Part shown: positions 55,238 to 64,000 of the stretch, one piece after another | How positions within the stretch are numbered: position 1 is the first letter of the stretch | Layout of the letters: each line of letters starts with the position of its first letter | NCBI GenBank assembly: GCA_964036315.1 | Contig: OZ038510.1 | Span: 81,754,980 to 81,818,979, forward strand | Direction of reading: 5' to 3' | Origin: Acanthosepion esculentum | Lineage: Eukaryota; Mollusca; Cephalopoda; Sepiida; Sepiidae | DNA: 64,000 nt | Notes under the pieces: generated by a model | What the model was told of the DNA's origin: nothing | The model's input: only the letters and a program-made list of their open reading frames with translations | The model's database searches: none | Program-made: the position numbers and the translations under genes

Positions 55238-55375
55238 ACGGCTTTATCTATGTAATTATTATTTTTATTTATTTTTTTTTTTTTGCAGTGGAAAGTGTCA
55301 TGATGCCATTTCTAACCTTAGGTCCCTGTGCGGGACCCGGAAAGAAATGTGTAAACGCCAGATATCAAAGGAAAT

Positions 55376-55378
55376 AAC

Positions 55379-55417
<39 letters not shown>

Positions 55418-55432
55418 TATAATAATAATAAT

Positions 55433-55492
<60 letters not shown>
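55376..55492. repeat. (AAT)n microsatellite
   Basis: About 115 bp of AAT with two AATTATAAT interruptions. 55238-55375 between the two tracts holds no gene. Confidence 0.92.
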
Positions 55493-55559
55493 GCACTTGA
55501 AAATGTGCACCTTTTACGGGAAGGACACTGCAAGAAATTGATATGAACACCACCCTAAC

Positions 55560-55940
55560 TCGGTTAGAGAGATAGGACCTATACCAATTTTATGTGACTT
55601 TACACGAAGACAGAACAATCAAAGCTAATCGGCCAGACATCGGGGTCAAAGACCACAAGAAGAGAATATACTTTCTTATTGACATGGCAGTCCCTGCAGG
55701 TTGTAATGCATCCTTGAAATTCTTCAGATAACTGTCAAAATACAAAGATCTTGAAGTTGAAATCTCAAGAATGTGCCACATGAGGACACCAATAATTCCA
55801 GTTGTATTTGGAGCCCTCGGTATGGTTGGATCAGATTCGGATGGACCACATTGAAAGGATTCCTCGTAGTCAACGCTTTAAATAAATACAAAAAGTTGTA
55901 CACACAAGTACAGCTCACACACTTCGAATAAGCAGTTAGT
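55560..55940 (+). pseudogene. Restriction-like endonuclease domain of a non-LTR retrotransposon
   Basis: Plus strand reads RTIKANRPDIGVKDHKKR, then FLIDMAVPAGCNASLKFF, stop, LSKYKDLEVEISRMCHMRT, PIIPVVFGALGMVGSDSDG, then, after a frameshift, HIERIPRSQRFK and STAHTLR. The RPD...LIDMAVP...K order fits the PD-(D/E)XK nuclease-like C-terminal domain seen downstream of reverse transcriptase in R2/R4-type elements and relatives. It is a different LINE class from the main LINE here. One in-frame stop and one shift make it dead. Alternative: an RTE-like C-terminal extension of unknown role. Confidence 0.55.
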
Positions 55941-55984
55941 ATCAATACATATTCTTACCTAATCCCTCTTAAATTCAATATGTC

Positions 55985-56100
55985 ATGTAAGTATCGACAT
56001 TTTCAAACCCTCTTTCTTCACTATGTTGCCTAGAAATGTCAACTGTCTCTTGCTGATCTGAAGTATGAGGGACATTTTGCTTCCATTTTCTCTAAAGCTT
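55985..56100 (-). pseudogene. LINE C-terminal scrap
   Basis: Minus strand near 55995-56070 reads QQRQLTFLGNIVKKEGLKM, matching RKRQLKFLGHIMRKEGLEN of the main LINE. It continues the minus-strand LINE fragments at 56100-56960. Confidence 0.55.
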
Positions 56101-56470
56101 TGATATTCGCCGAATCCTTCTCTAGAACCAGATTTCTCTTGCTCCAAGTCTCTTCTTCATCTGTGAGGAGATTGTCAAGCATTCACTGCCATATAGGACG
56201 ACTGATATTACATAACAGTTCAGTACTCTTTTCTTTGTTTCACTTGCTTCGAGTCTCTTCTTCATCTGTGAGGAGATTGTCCAGCATTAACTACCGTATA
56301 GGAGGACTGATATTACATAACAGTTCAGTACTCTTTTCTTCGTTTCTCTTGCTCCAAGTCTCGTCTTCATCTGTGACAATATTGTTCAGCCTTCACTGCC
56401 ATATAGGAGGATTGATGTTACGTAACATTTTAGTAATCTTTGCTTTGTTTCTATCGAAATTTTCCCGTTT
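56100..56470 (-). repeat. LINE-derived 105-bp tandem, 3 copies
   Basis: GTCTCTTCTTCATCTGTGAG recurs at 56148, 56253 and (GTCTCGTCTTCATCTGTGAC) 56358. On the minus strand each unit is the CYVISVLLYGSECWTISS...KKRLEA block of the LINE, the same region that forms the 204-bp array, but cut at different points. Identity between units is about 85 percent, so it is older. Confidence 0.72.
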
Positions 56471-56499
56471 CTTAATACATTGCGTACCTTTTTGAAGGC

Positions 56500-56975
56500 A
56501 TCATTCGCTACCCCAATTCGACTTTCGATATACGATATTAAAATCTTTGCATTTGTTTGATTTTGATATCTCTAGTTAGTAATTTGCATGTTGGACTCTT
56601 CCTTTTGCTAATAGCTATACATTTTGACTTCTTGCAATTGATAAGCTTTTTTTCTTCCTTTGCTAAGAGTTTTTTTTTTAGTTTTCTTTCTGTGTCTGTT
56701 ATCAAAACTGTTTCATCTGCATATCTTGTGTTGTTAATATTGTGGCCGGCAGTAATGACTCCTGGTAGGTCTTCTAATTCTCTCATAATTGCTTCACTGT
56801 ATAGGTTGAATAAATCCGGTGAGAAGACCCATCCTTGTCTTACGCCTCTTGCTAGTTACGTGAATTTAAATTCCTTTTCTATTCGTATGCAGGCGCTATG
56901 CTGCCAGTATAGGTTCAGGATTATTCTAAAATCCTTCTCAAATCTGTCCAAAAGTTATTATTAATTTCAGATGTT
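56500..56975 (-). pseudogene. LINE reverse transcriptase fragment
   Basis: Minus strand: RRILE..LYWQHSACIRIEKEF, GVRQGWVFSPDLFNLYSEAI, MRELEDLPGVITAGHNINNT, RYADETVLITDTERKL and KRKSPTCKLLTRDIKIKQMQ. The catalytic YADD is YADE. The 82-codon frame 56538-56786 lies within. It leads into the 105-bp tandem, so order 5' to 3' is normal. Confidence 0.75.
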
Positions 56976-57119
56976 AGTTTTCAATTGCATAGTTTATTAA
57001 TAGCGACTTTTGCTATTCCAATGAGCTTTCGAAATTCTATGTCTGTTTGTACGCCCCTGCTTAATACACTATTCAAATTGTTGAACACTCATACCTGCTT
57101 GATTTTTTACGTTCCCGTT
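56976..57119. other. Spacer, no gene
   Basis: Contains a possible further upstream LINE scrap (minus) but too short to call. Confidence 0.35.
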
Positions 57120-57935
57120 ATGTAAGCGTCCTGGGTAAGACGATAAACTACATCCGCGTCCTGGGTAAGACGATAAACTACATCCGCGTTCTGGGTAAGA
57201 CGATAAACTACATCCGCGTCCTGAGTAGGACGATAAACTACATCCGCGTCGTGGGTAAGACGATAAACTACATCCGCGTCCTGGGTAAGACGATAAACTG
57301 CATCCGCGTCCTGGGTAAGACGATAAACTGCATCCGCGTCCTGGGTAAGACGATAAACTACATCCGCGTCCTGGGTAAGACGATAAACTGCATCCGCGTC
57401 CTGGGTAAGACGATAAACTACATCCGCGTCCTGGGTAAGACGATAAACTACATCCGCGTCCTGGGTAAAACGATAAACTACGTCCAACAGCAAGGCTTCT
57501 GATCAGGAGGTTTTGAGGAGCGTGGGACCACTTCTTAATTGCTGGTGTTCCCAAGTCCACCCTGACCCTGGGTGGTATCACCTGTTAGGGTGTCAACTGC
57601 GGGCAAATAGTTAACCCCGAAACTGAGGTAAAAAAGCATTATAAAAATGTAAAAATAGGTTTTAATACCAGGAATATTTTGTAAAAAATTATTACCAGAA
57701 ATAAGTTTTAAAAAAATATTACCAGTAATACGTTTTTGAAAAAAAAAAAGACTATTATCAGCAATATGTTTTTGAAAATAATGTTACCAGCTATACAATG
57801 TTTAGGAAAAAATATTTCCAGAAATAGATTTTTGACAAAACAAAAATATTACCAGAAAAAAAAAAGTTGTCGGCATTAAATGACCCATTGAGGTTGATAT
57901 GCCGTAAAACAAACTAAACAAACCTAATCCGTTAT
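57120..57935 (+). mobile_element. Unnamed modular repeat element, copy 3, with 30-bp minisatellite
   Basis: First module GCGTCCTGGGTAAGACGATA plus AACTACATCC (30 bp) is repeated 12 times from 57127 to 57486; CGTC/GACG can pair within each unit. Head: GGCTTCTGATCAGGAGG, CCACCCTGACCCTGGGTGG. ATTACCAG blocks 57645-57860, then one tail unit GTCGGCATTAAATGACCC to GATATGCCGTAAAAC. Frames here (VLGKTINYIR on plus, CSLSSYPGRG on minus) are by-products of a period divisible by three. Confidence 0.78.
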
Positions 57936-58960
57936 GTAACTAATAATGTCAGCTATCCTTTTTGCTCGCACAGGGTTTAAGCTTATTCGAAGCAGTTCGG
58001 CAGTTTTTGTAAATTTTGTAATTTTATTTTCCAAATTCTTAATAAATTAATTCACGGCTTACTAATATAATTTAGATACAATTAAGATATTTTTTCTTTC
58101 ATTCTTTCAATTATTGAATTATAAGCATGATGGCCTATCCCTCTCTCATAATTTAAAAAAAATATTTAACGATAATCATATCATATTCAAAGCTTAGTTT
58201 GTAAAACAAAAATGAAAATATAAACTATTTCTCTAGGAATTTTCTGCTCCAATACATGTTATCTTTATGGATCTGCTTTTCGCCTAATATTTAAATTCAC
58301 CCCCCTTTAAAACATATCAATATATCCGTCCTTCGTTGAGATTATTCACCGGCACCTGTCAGAGTCAATGATTATATAGACAAGTTATAAACAAGTGGAA
58401 AATGTCATGGTTGGCATCTTGCGATTAAAACTGATCCTTTGCTTTTCAATGCCTTTATAGGTTTTTTTTTTGTTTCTTGTATTTGTTTTTATCGGGGTTT
58501 GTCTGTTGCTTTTTCAGGTTTCTTACTAAGCTAAGGATGTCACCGGAGATCAGTTTTGATGTAAAGATTTCAGATTTAAAGCCAATATTTAAGCGATTTA
58601 TAAACTTAGAAAAAGAATCGCCTTAATGAAATTCTACCGCCATATAAACATTTTGTTATTCACGCTTTGGCCGCCATTTTCTTTTTCTTTCTTTCGCTTT
58701 CACATCTTTTTTCAACTCGCGTTACCTTAATTGAATTTTTATTTTCGCTTTTTTTATCTGCCTTTCCTCCACGTAGCATTTTTTTCTTTCATTGCACGTC
58801 ATAGTCTGAAAGCAATGTTTATTTGTTTCTCTTTTGTTAAAATGTCTTTTTTTGTATCACTTACAGTTAAATGATTTTTACTTAGCTTTTCTATGTTGTT
58901 AAATTTTTTCTTTCTTTATTTTCTCTGACGCTATCAAATCATTGCTTCTTTTTTTTCATT
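57936..58960. other. AT-rich, no gene
   Basis: No coding, RNA or transposon motif recognised; T-rich toward the right, merging into pyrimidine repeats. Confidence 0.45.
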
Positions 58961-58964
58961 AAAA

Positions 58965-59437
58965 TATTCTTTCTTTCTGTCTTTCTTTCTTTCTTTTGTG
59001 TCTGCTACAGTTAAATCTTTGTTTCTTCATCTTTCACAAAAATATTCTTTCTTTTGTGTTTGTTACACACAAATCATTTTTTTTCTATCATTTCCTAAAA
59101 TAGTTTTTCTATTTTCTTTCTTTTGTGGTTGTTGCTATTAAATAATGGCTTCTTAATTTTGTTAAAATTTTCTTTCCTTCTTTCTTTCTTTCTTACCTTC
59201 TTTCTTTTATTCTTTCTTTCTTTCATTCTTTCTTTTTCTCATTCTTACTTTTTTACTTCTTTCCTTCTCTCATTCTTCCTTTCTTGAATTATTTCTTTCT
59301 ATCATTCTTTCTTTCTTTCTTTCTTTCTTTCTTCATTTATAGCTCATGTGTTTATTAGTCTTAAATCATTGATTCTTCTTTTTGTTAAAATTTTCTTTCT
59401 TTCTGTCTTTCTTTCTTTCTTTCTGTCTTTCTTTCTT

Positions 59438-59471
<34 letters not shown>

Positions 59472-59537
59472 TGAGCCCGTTATTCTTAAATTATTGCTTC
59501 TTCATTTTGATAACATGTTCTTTGTTCCTGTCTTCCA

Positions 59538-59574
<37 letters not shown>

Positions 59575-59664
59575 ACAGTTTTCTTTCTTTTTCCTATTTT
59601 TCTTTCTTCCTATCTTTCTTTTGTGCTTGTCCTAAATCATTGCTTCTTTATTTTATTAACATTT

Positions 59665-59696
<32 letters not shown>

Positions 59697-59788
59697 TTGT
59701 ATCTCTTTTCCATTTTTTTCTTTCTTTCCTTTGTGTCTGTTACTTTTCTTACGTCTTTACCTTTTCTTCTTTCTTTTCTTCTTTAATC

Positions 59789-59823
<35 letters not shown>

Positions 59824-59830
59824 TTTCTTC
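58965..59830. repeat. Degenerate (TTTC)n domain
   Basis: TTTC runs separated by AAATCATTG(C/A)TTCTT-like inserts (near 58935, 59010, 59140, 59365, 59490, 59635), giving a loose higher-order unit of 75-150 bp. Phe/Ser/Leu-rich frames are compositional. Confidence 0.85.
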
Positions 59831-59837
59831 CCACAAT

Positions 59838-60417
59838 CTTCTTCTTCTTCTTCTTCTTCTTCTTCAATCGTTTCTTTTCCCTCCTTCTCCATTCACTCTT
59901 CTACTCTTTCTCTCTCCCTGTCACTCCCCCTTGAACGTTCTTTTTCTCTTCTTCTTCTTTTTCTTCTTCTTCTTCTTCAATCGTTTCTCTTCCCTCCTTC
60001 TCCATTCACTCTCCTATTCTTTCTCTCTCAGTGTCACTCCTCCTTCATCGTTCTTTTTCTCTTCTCCTTTCTTCTTCTTCTTCTTTTTCTTCTTCTTCAA
60101 TCGTTTCTCTTCCCTCCTTCTCCATTCACTCTCCTACTCTTTCTCTCTCCCTGTCACTCCTCCTTCAACGTTCTTTTTCTCTTCTTCTCCTTCTTCTTTT
60201 TCTTCTTCTTCTTCTTCTTCAATCCTTTCTCTTCCCTCCTTCTCCATTCACTCTTCTACTCTTTCTCTCTCCCTGTCACTCCCCCTTCAACGTTCTTTTT
60301 CTATTCTTCTTCTTCTTTTTCTTCTTCTTCTTCAATCGTTTCTCTTCCCTCCTTCTCCATTCACTCTCCTATTCTTTCTCTCTCCCTGTCACCTCCCCTT
60401 CACCGTTCTTTTTCTGT
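59838..60417. repeat. About 117-bp pyrimidine minisatellite, 5 copies
   Basis: CCCTCCTTCTCCATTCACTC starts at 59879, 59992, 60112, 60234 and 60347; each unit also has CCCTGTCAC(T/C), AACGTTCTTTTTCT and a (TTC)n block of varying length. Spacing 113-122 bp. Confidence 0.88.
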
Positions 60418-61864
60418 TAATTATTCTCCCCCGTTACTCGAACCTTTTATAAACACAACTTCCAGCAGATCTCACACTCGATGTCATTTCTGCATTGTTC
60501 ATCTATTAGCAATCAAGCCCGTAGAAGCGAATTCATAACAAAAAAAACAACATCTATTGAAACACTCCAACGCGAGATAACAGATTATTGCGTTAAGAAC
60601 CTCCAATTGTTTATCATCTACTCGATAAATACGCTTCTATCTGCGTCTACGTGTCAGTTTAAAAGCAGACATAAACCTTCAGTGGTTAAAGGCTTTCCAT
60701 ATACACGAATATTATTTACCATCAACGCCTTATCTATCTTTCACATCAACGCTGCATTAGATTCAGCAAAGCTCCCCAAAACAATGACGAGATAAAGAAA
60801 TAAATTTGATAACATATTTTGTACTTCGGCTGGCTTTAGACAGCTGGACGCCATGGGCGGCCATAGTTATCATAGCGCCAAAAATGCTTTCTGCTTATAA
60901 GATGACCTGTGGGGCATGTAGCTATTACACTCACTCGACGGAAATCGGCTATCTGTTGTCTTACAGAGATATCGGAAAGTATTTAGCCTCGTGGCTTGCA
61001 AAACGAAAAAATCCAGCTCCGTTTAAATCCTTGTTTTTCAGTTTTACTTATTCGGTGGACGTTATAAATTTGTATTCATTTTTCTTTTTAAAAGCTAAGC
61101 AAAGAGAAGAAGAAGAGAGAGAAATTGCCCACACATGTCGAATATGGCTTGTACTTTAAAACATCTGCTGAATATAAATACTGACATCTGGCCATGTTCA
61201 TTTTTTTGGTGAAGGGGTGCGGTGGAATTTGTCTCTAACAAGGAATAAATTACAAACTGCTATCTCGTTGATAAAAAAAAAAAATAGCAAAAATACGAAG
61301 GCATTATTTTAGACTGATTACACTGGTTTTTATGAGGGGGTACAGTCAATAATTAGAAAAGAGGTCGGCATTTTCGGTCCCCTGTGTGTGGAAATCGGAC
61401 ACTAAATGAACACTAGACATAAATTATTATTTTCTAATAACGCACACACGCAGACACACACCTCCATCTGTTGCGCGTCTGCATTTTATAAGCATATAAA
61501 AGAAAGATTATAACAAAACAATACAGTCGAAATTACTAGCCTTGTTCAGATTCTAATAAACCGATTTTATCATAATGTCTTCAGTAATTCAATTTTCACG
61601 CTAACTAAATCGCATCAGAGGAAATACCACTTTGAAGTCTCAACGATAAATGATTCGGGATTCTCGTGATTATCTCTCCGTGAATCTCGCTCTAGTCGCG
61701 ACCACGGTGGATAGCTTCATCCAAATTTTACTGGAACTCAGCTCATCCATTAGTCACTGACTTTTGATACATAAGCTATGCAGTTTGATGCACACTGCAG
61801 AATATATTAAGTGTCGAGGAGACTATCCAGGTGTGTGTGTGTGGAGGTCATTAACGCCTGATGT
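60418..61864. other. No recognisable gene
   Basis: Two plus frames of 104 (60481-60795) and 117 codons (60806-61159) are open in less repetitive sequence. Neither resembles a known family and no splice or promoter pattern was seen. They are the least repeat-like open frames in the window, so a host exon cannot be ruled out. Confidence 0.35.
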
Positions 61865-62138
61865 TTAACCCTAGAACACTAACTATGGGTATATAGTACC
61901 CAGCGCAAATTTTCCTATTTTTAATTACAATTTTCAGTACCTGATTTTCTTACCTACATAATGTTTTTCAGTTCCTATTAATGTTAACTCAAAATACAAA
62001 GTTTGAAGTGCCTGCATGTAAAATATTTCAAATAAAGATTTATATTTAATATTTTTTTGATATTTTCAAAATCGGGTATGATATACCCATGGTTAGTAGT
62101 GGGGTAACTTTAATTGATGGGTACTGTTCTAGGGTTAA
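61865..62138. mobile_element. piggyBac-type MITE, copy 1
   Basis: TTAA at both ends (61865-61868, 62135-62138), then CCCTAGAACACTAACTATGG at left and GTTCTAGGG at right. TTAA duplication plus CCCTAG ends are hallmarks of piggyBac elements. 274 bp with both TTAA, no coding. Inner GGGTATATAGTACCC and GGTATGATATACCC form sub-terminal palindromes. Confidence 0.85.
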
Positions 62139-62323
62139 AGAAAAAAAAATTAAATATGCCATCAGACCACAAAAGAATAAAAACAAATGCACCTTGTTGT
62201 AAGAATAAAAATTGAATTTACGACTTGCAAGAATCCTGATTATAAAAAGATATTTTTCAGTGTTATTTTCATCTTCCCTGAACTAAAAACATAGACTCTA
62301 CTAAGTGTCAACTTGATAATGTT

Positions 62324-62628
62324 TTAACCCTAGAACACTAACCATGGCTATATAGTGCCCAGTGCAATTTTTCCTATTTTTAATTACAATTTTCACTACC
62401 TGATTTTTTTACGTAAATAATATAATATAATAATATAATATAAATAATATATGTTTTTCAGTTCCTATTAATGTTAACTCAAAATACAAAGTTTGAAGTG
62501 CCTGCATGTAAAATATTTCAAATAAAGACTTTTAAAAAATTTTTTTTTTTTTTTTGATATTTTCAAAATCGGGTATGATCGGTTAGTAGTGGGCTAACTT
62601 TAATTGATGGTTAGGGTTCTAAGGTTAA
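62324..62628. mobile_element. piggyBac-type MITE, copy 2
   Basis: TTAACCCTAGAACACTAACC at left; right end TTCTAAGGTTAA has lost one base of the AGGG end. 305 bp owing to an AATATAATATAATA expansion near 62415-62450 and a longer T run near 62535. Same orientation as copies 1 and 3. Confidence 0.82.
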
Positions 62629-62793
62629 AGTCAAATAGATGCCCTTCAATATGTCGATGCATATATGGTGATTTACTAAGTTTAGCTTAGATGTGGCACA
62701 AGGCCAAAAGTATGGAGCACCCAATGAGGATGAAACTCGCTACTTAATTGTAACAAAATCATATCAGATTTTGATATCTTATAATACTCACAT

Positions 62794-63071
62794 TTAACCC
62801 TAGAACACTAACCATGGGTATATAGTACCCAGAGCAAATTTTCCTATTTTTAATTACAATCTTCAGTACCTGATTTTCTTACTTAAATAATATGTTTTTC
62901 AGTTCCTATTAATGTTATCTCAAAGTACAAAGTTTGAAGTGCCTGCATGTAAAATATTTCAAATAAAGATTTATATTTAATATTCTTTTTTGATATTTTC
63001 AAAATCGGGTATGATATCCCCATGGTTAGTAGTTGGGTAACTTTAATTGTTGGTTAGTGATCTAGGGTTAA
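62794..63071. mobile_element. piggyBac-type MITE, copy 3
   Basis: TTAACCCTAGAACACTAACC to GATCTAGGGTTAA, 278 bp. Same internal GTTTGAAGTGCCTGCATGTA as copies 1 and 2. About 90 percent like copy 1 by eye. Confidence 0.85.
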
Positions 63072-63250
63072 AAAGGGTAGATATATAAATAGTGGTGACT
63101 TACGACCCAAACCAAACATTTTCTAACCAAATATCTATGCTCGTGATATAGGTCATCAACACACCCCTCCCTATTAATGGTGTCAACCAATTCAATAAAA
63201 GTCATTTATTTACTTTTACTTCGTCGATAATTATCTATATAGAGCGTATA
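63072..63250. other. No gene
   Basis: AT-rich spacer before the GC-rich tandem pair. Confidence 0.45.
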
Positions 63251-63259
63251 AATTACTAT

Positions 63260-63600
63260 AAGTAATTTGTACGTATTATTTATCATCTCTCAGTTGCGTC
63301 TCTGTCCTTGGACAGAGTGCGCCCAGGGGCTTCTCTGTCAAAGGGCAGAGGAGCAACTGAGAAAATAATACTGAGAGGTGCCCAGCCCTGGGGAACAGCT
63401 GCCCGAGGCCGCACCCTCCCACTGCTCAAGAGGGAGGGATCGGTGCTTGTACCGAGACCAGCGCAACTGACGGTTGCGAGGACTGTGGGCAATTTTTGTC
63501 TACGCCCGTGTGCACGCGCTCGGGGCCCCACTTTAAAAAGACCTTGAGTCACATCTCATTCTCGTGGGGGAATGTGTAAACACCGTGTAAAATTGCCAAT
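63260..63600 (+). other. GC-rich structured repeat, copy 1 (candidate RNA)
   Basis: From TATCATCTCT (63281). CTCAGTTGC (63289) pairs with GCAACTGAG (63353) and encloses three hairpins: TCTGTCC/GGACAGA, GCCC/GGGC, CTCTG/CAGAG. Downstream: CCCTCC/GGGAGGG, TCGGTGC/GTACCGA, CGCAAC/GTTGCG, then CAATTTTTG, like an Sm-protein site, and a final GC-rich stem. Both strands are open for about 80-89 codons, but only as a result of composition. The strand is a guess from the hairpin and CAATTTTTG order; no known RNA family was recognised. Confidence 0.4.
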
Positions 63601-63622
63601 GTAAGTGTGTAACTTACTCTCT

Positions 63623-63960
63623 TGGAGTAATTTCACGTCTACTTATCATCTCTCTGTTGCGTCTCTGTCCTTGGACAGACTGCGCCCAGGGGCTTCTCTG
63701 ACAAAGGGCAGAGGGGCAACTGAGAAAATAATACTGAGAGGTTCCCTGCCCTAGGGAACAGCTGCCGGAGACCGCGCCCTCCCATTGCACAAGAGGGAGG
63801 GATCGGTGCTCGCACCGAGGCCAGCGCAACCGACCGTTGCGGAAGCTGTGGGCAATTTTTGTCCCCTCTCGGGTGCACGCGCTCGAGGCCCCACTTTAAA
63901 AAGACCATGTGTCACATCTCATTCTCGTGGAGGAATGAGTAAACACCGTATAACTATCTA
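63623..63960 (+). other. GC-rich structured repeat, copy 2 (candidate RNA)
   Basis: Second copy 363 bp after copy 1 (TATCATC at 63644), about 88-90 percent identical by eye. Hairpins are kept with one compensating type change: TCGGTGC/GCACCGA (G-C) versus TCGGTGC/GTACCGA (G.U) in copy 1. CAATTTTTG is kept. A TAG interrupts the minus frame that is open in copy 1, arguing against a protein. The upstream AGTAATTT...ACGT...TATCATCTCT is shared, so the unit includes 5' flank. Confidence 0.4.
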
Positions 63961-64000
63961 TATTCCGAATTTTCTGACTAATTATTATTAATATTATTAC

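Noticed and set aside
57069..57581. Repeat proteins with GCSLSSYPGR or VLGKTINYIR units
   Set aside because: 30-bp minisatellite translated on both strands; several frames open at once.
63283..63908. GC-rich proteins of 70-90 residues on both strands
   Set aside because: Both strands are open at the same place, and the minus frame of copy 2 has a stop where copy 1 is open; composition explains it.

Overview
This 64-kb window is animal nuclear DNA and is made almost entirely of repeats. It is AT-rich, has very dense (TA)n, (CA)n, (TTTC)n, (TTC)n and (TCTA)n tracts, and carries decayed pieces of many transposon groups: a LINE, Penelope-like elements, LTR elements, mariner/Tc1, hAT, piggyBac-type and pogo/Tigger-type MITEs, Helitron-like pieces and tRNA-derived SINEs. 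This mix suggests a marine invertebrate, possibly a cephalopod or other mollusc. That is inference, because no taxon-specific gene was seen. I found no convincing host protein-coding gene; nearly every long open frame comes from a tandem repeat or a transposon.

Layout. 0-5 kb: mariner/Tc1 remnants, a SINE-like unit, pyrimidine-rich minisatellites and a Penelope-like reverse transcriptase fragment. 5.2-7 kb: LINE 3' ends in minus-strand tandem. 7.5-8.6 kb: an unnamed modular element that recurs at 37.7 and 57.1 kb. 9-16.9 kb: TA-rich DNA with Penelope tails that carry hammerhead-ribozyme-like motifs, an LTR end with a polypurine tract, and two foldback elements holding a tRNA-Ser-like sequence. 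16.96-23.14 kb: about 30 copies of a 204-bp unit cut from the LINE reverse transcriptase C-terminal region, followed by the LINE 3' end. 24-32 kb: a solo LTR with target-site duplication, paired Helitron-like pieces, a duplicated LINE reverse transcriptase, and three hAT C-terminal copies, one interrupted by GC-rich LTR-like DNA. 33-44 kb: more Penelope/hammerhead units (one inside a long inverted repeat), TA arrays and a pogo/Tigger-like MITE. 45-48 kb: a broken copia-type gag, SINEs and a mariner remnant. 47.95-54.2 kb: a 98-bp satellite of about 64 copies containing an 18-unit duplication. 55.5-58 kb: a restriction-like endonuclease fragment, minus-strand LINE pieces and a 30-bp minisatellite. 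59-60.4 kb: pyrimidine repeats. 61.8-63.1 kb: three piggyBac-type MITEs. 63.3-64 kb: two copies of a GC-rich sequence that could fold as a structured RNA.

Two themes connect the parts. First, the C-terminal/3' region of one LINE family has been tandemly amplified independently at five or more loci, with different units. Second, at least sixteen short motifs with hammerhead geometry occur, often next to Penelope-like sequence, with compensatory changes in the core and in stem I. All calls come from reading the sequence; no search or folding program was run.
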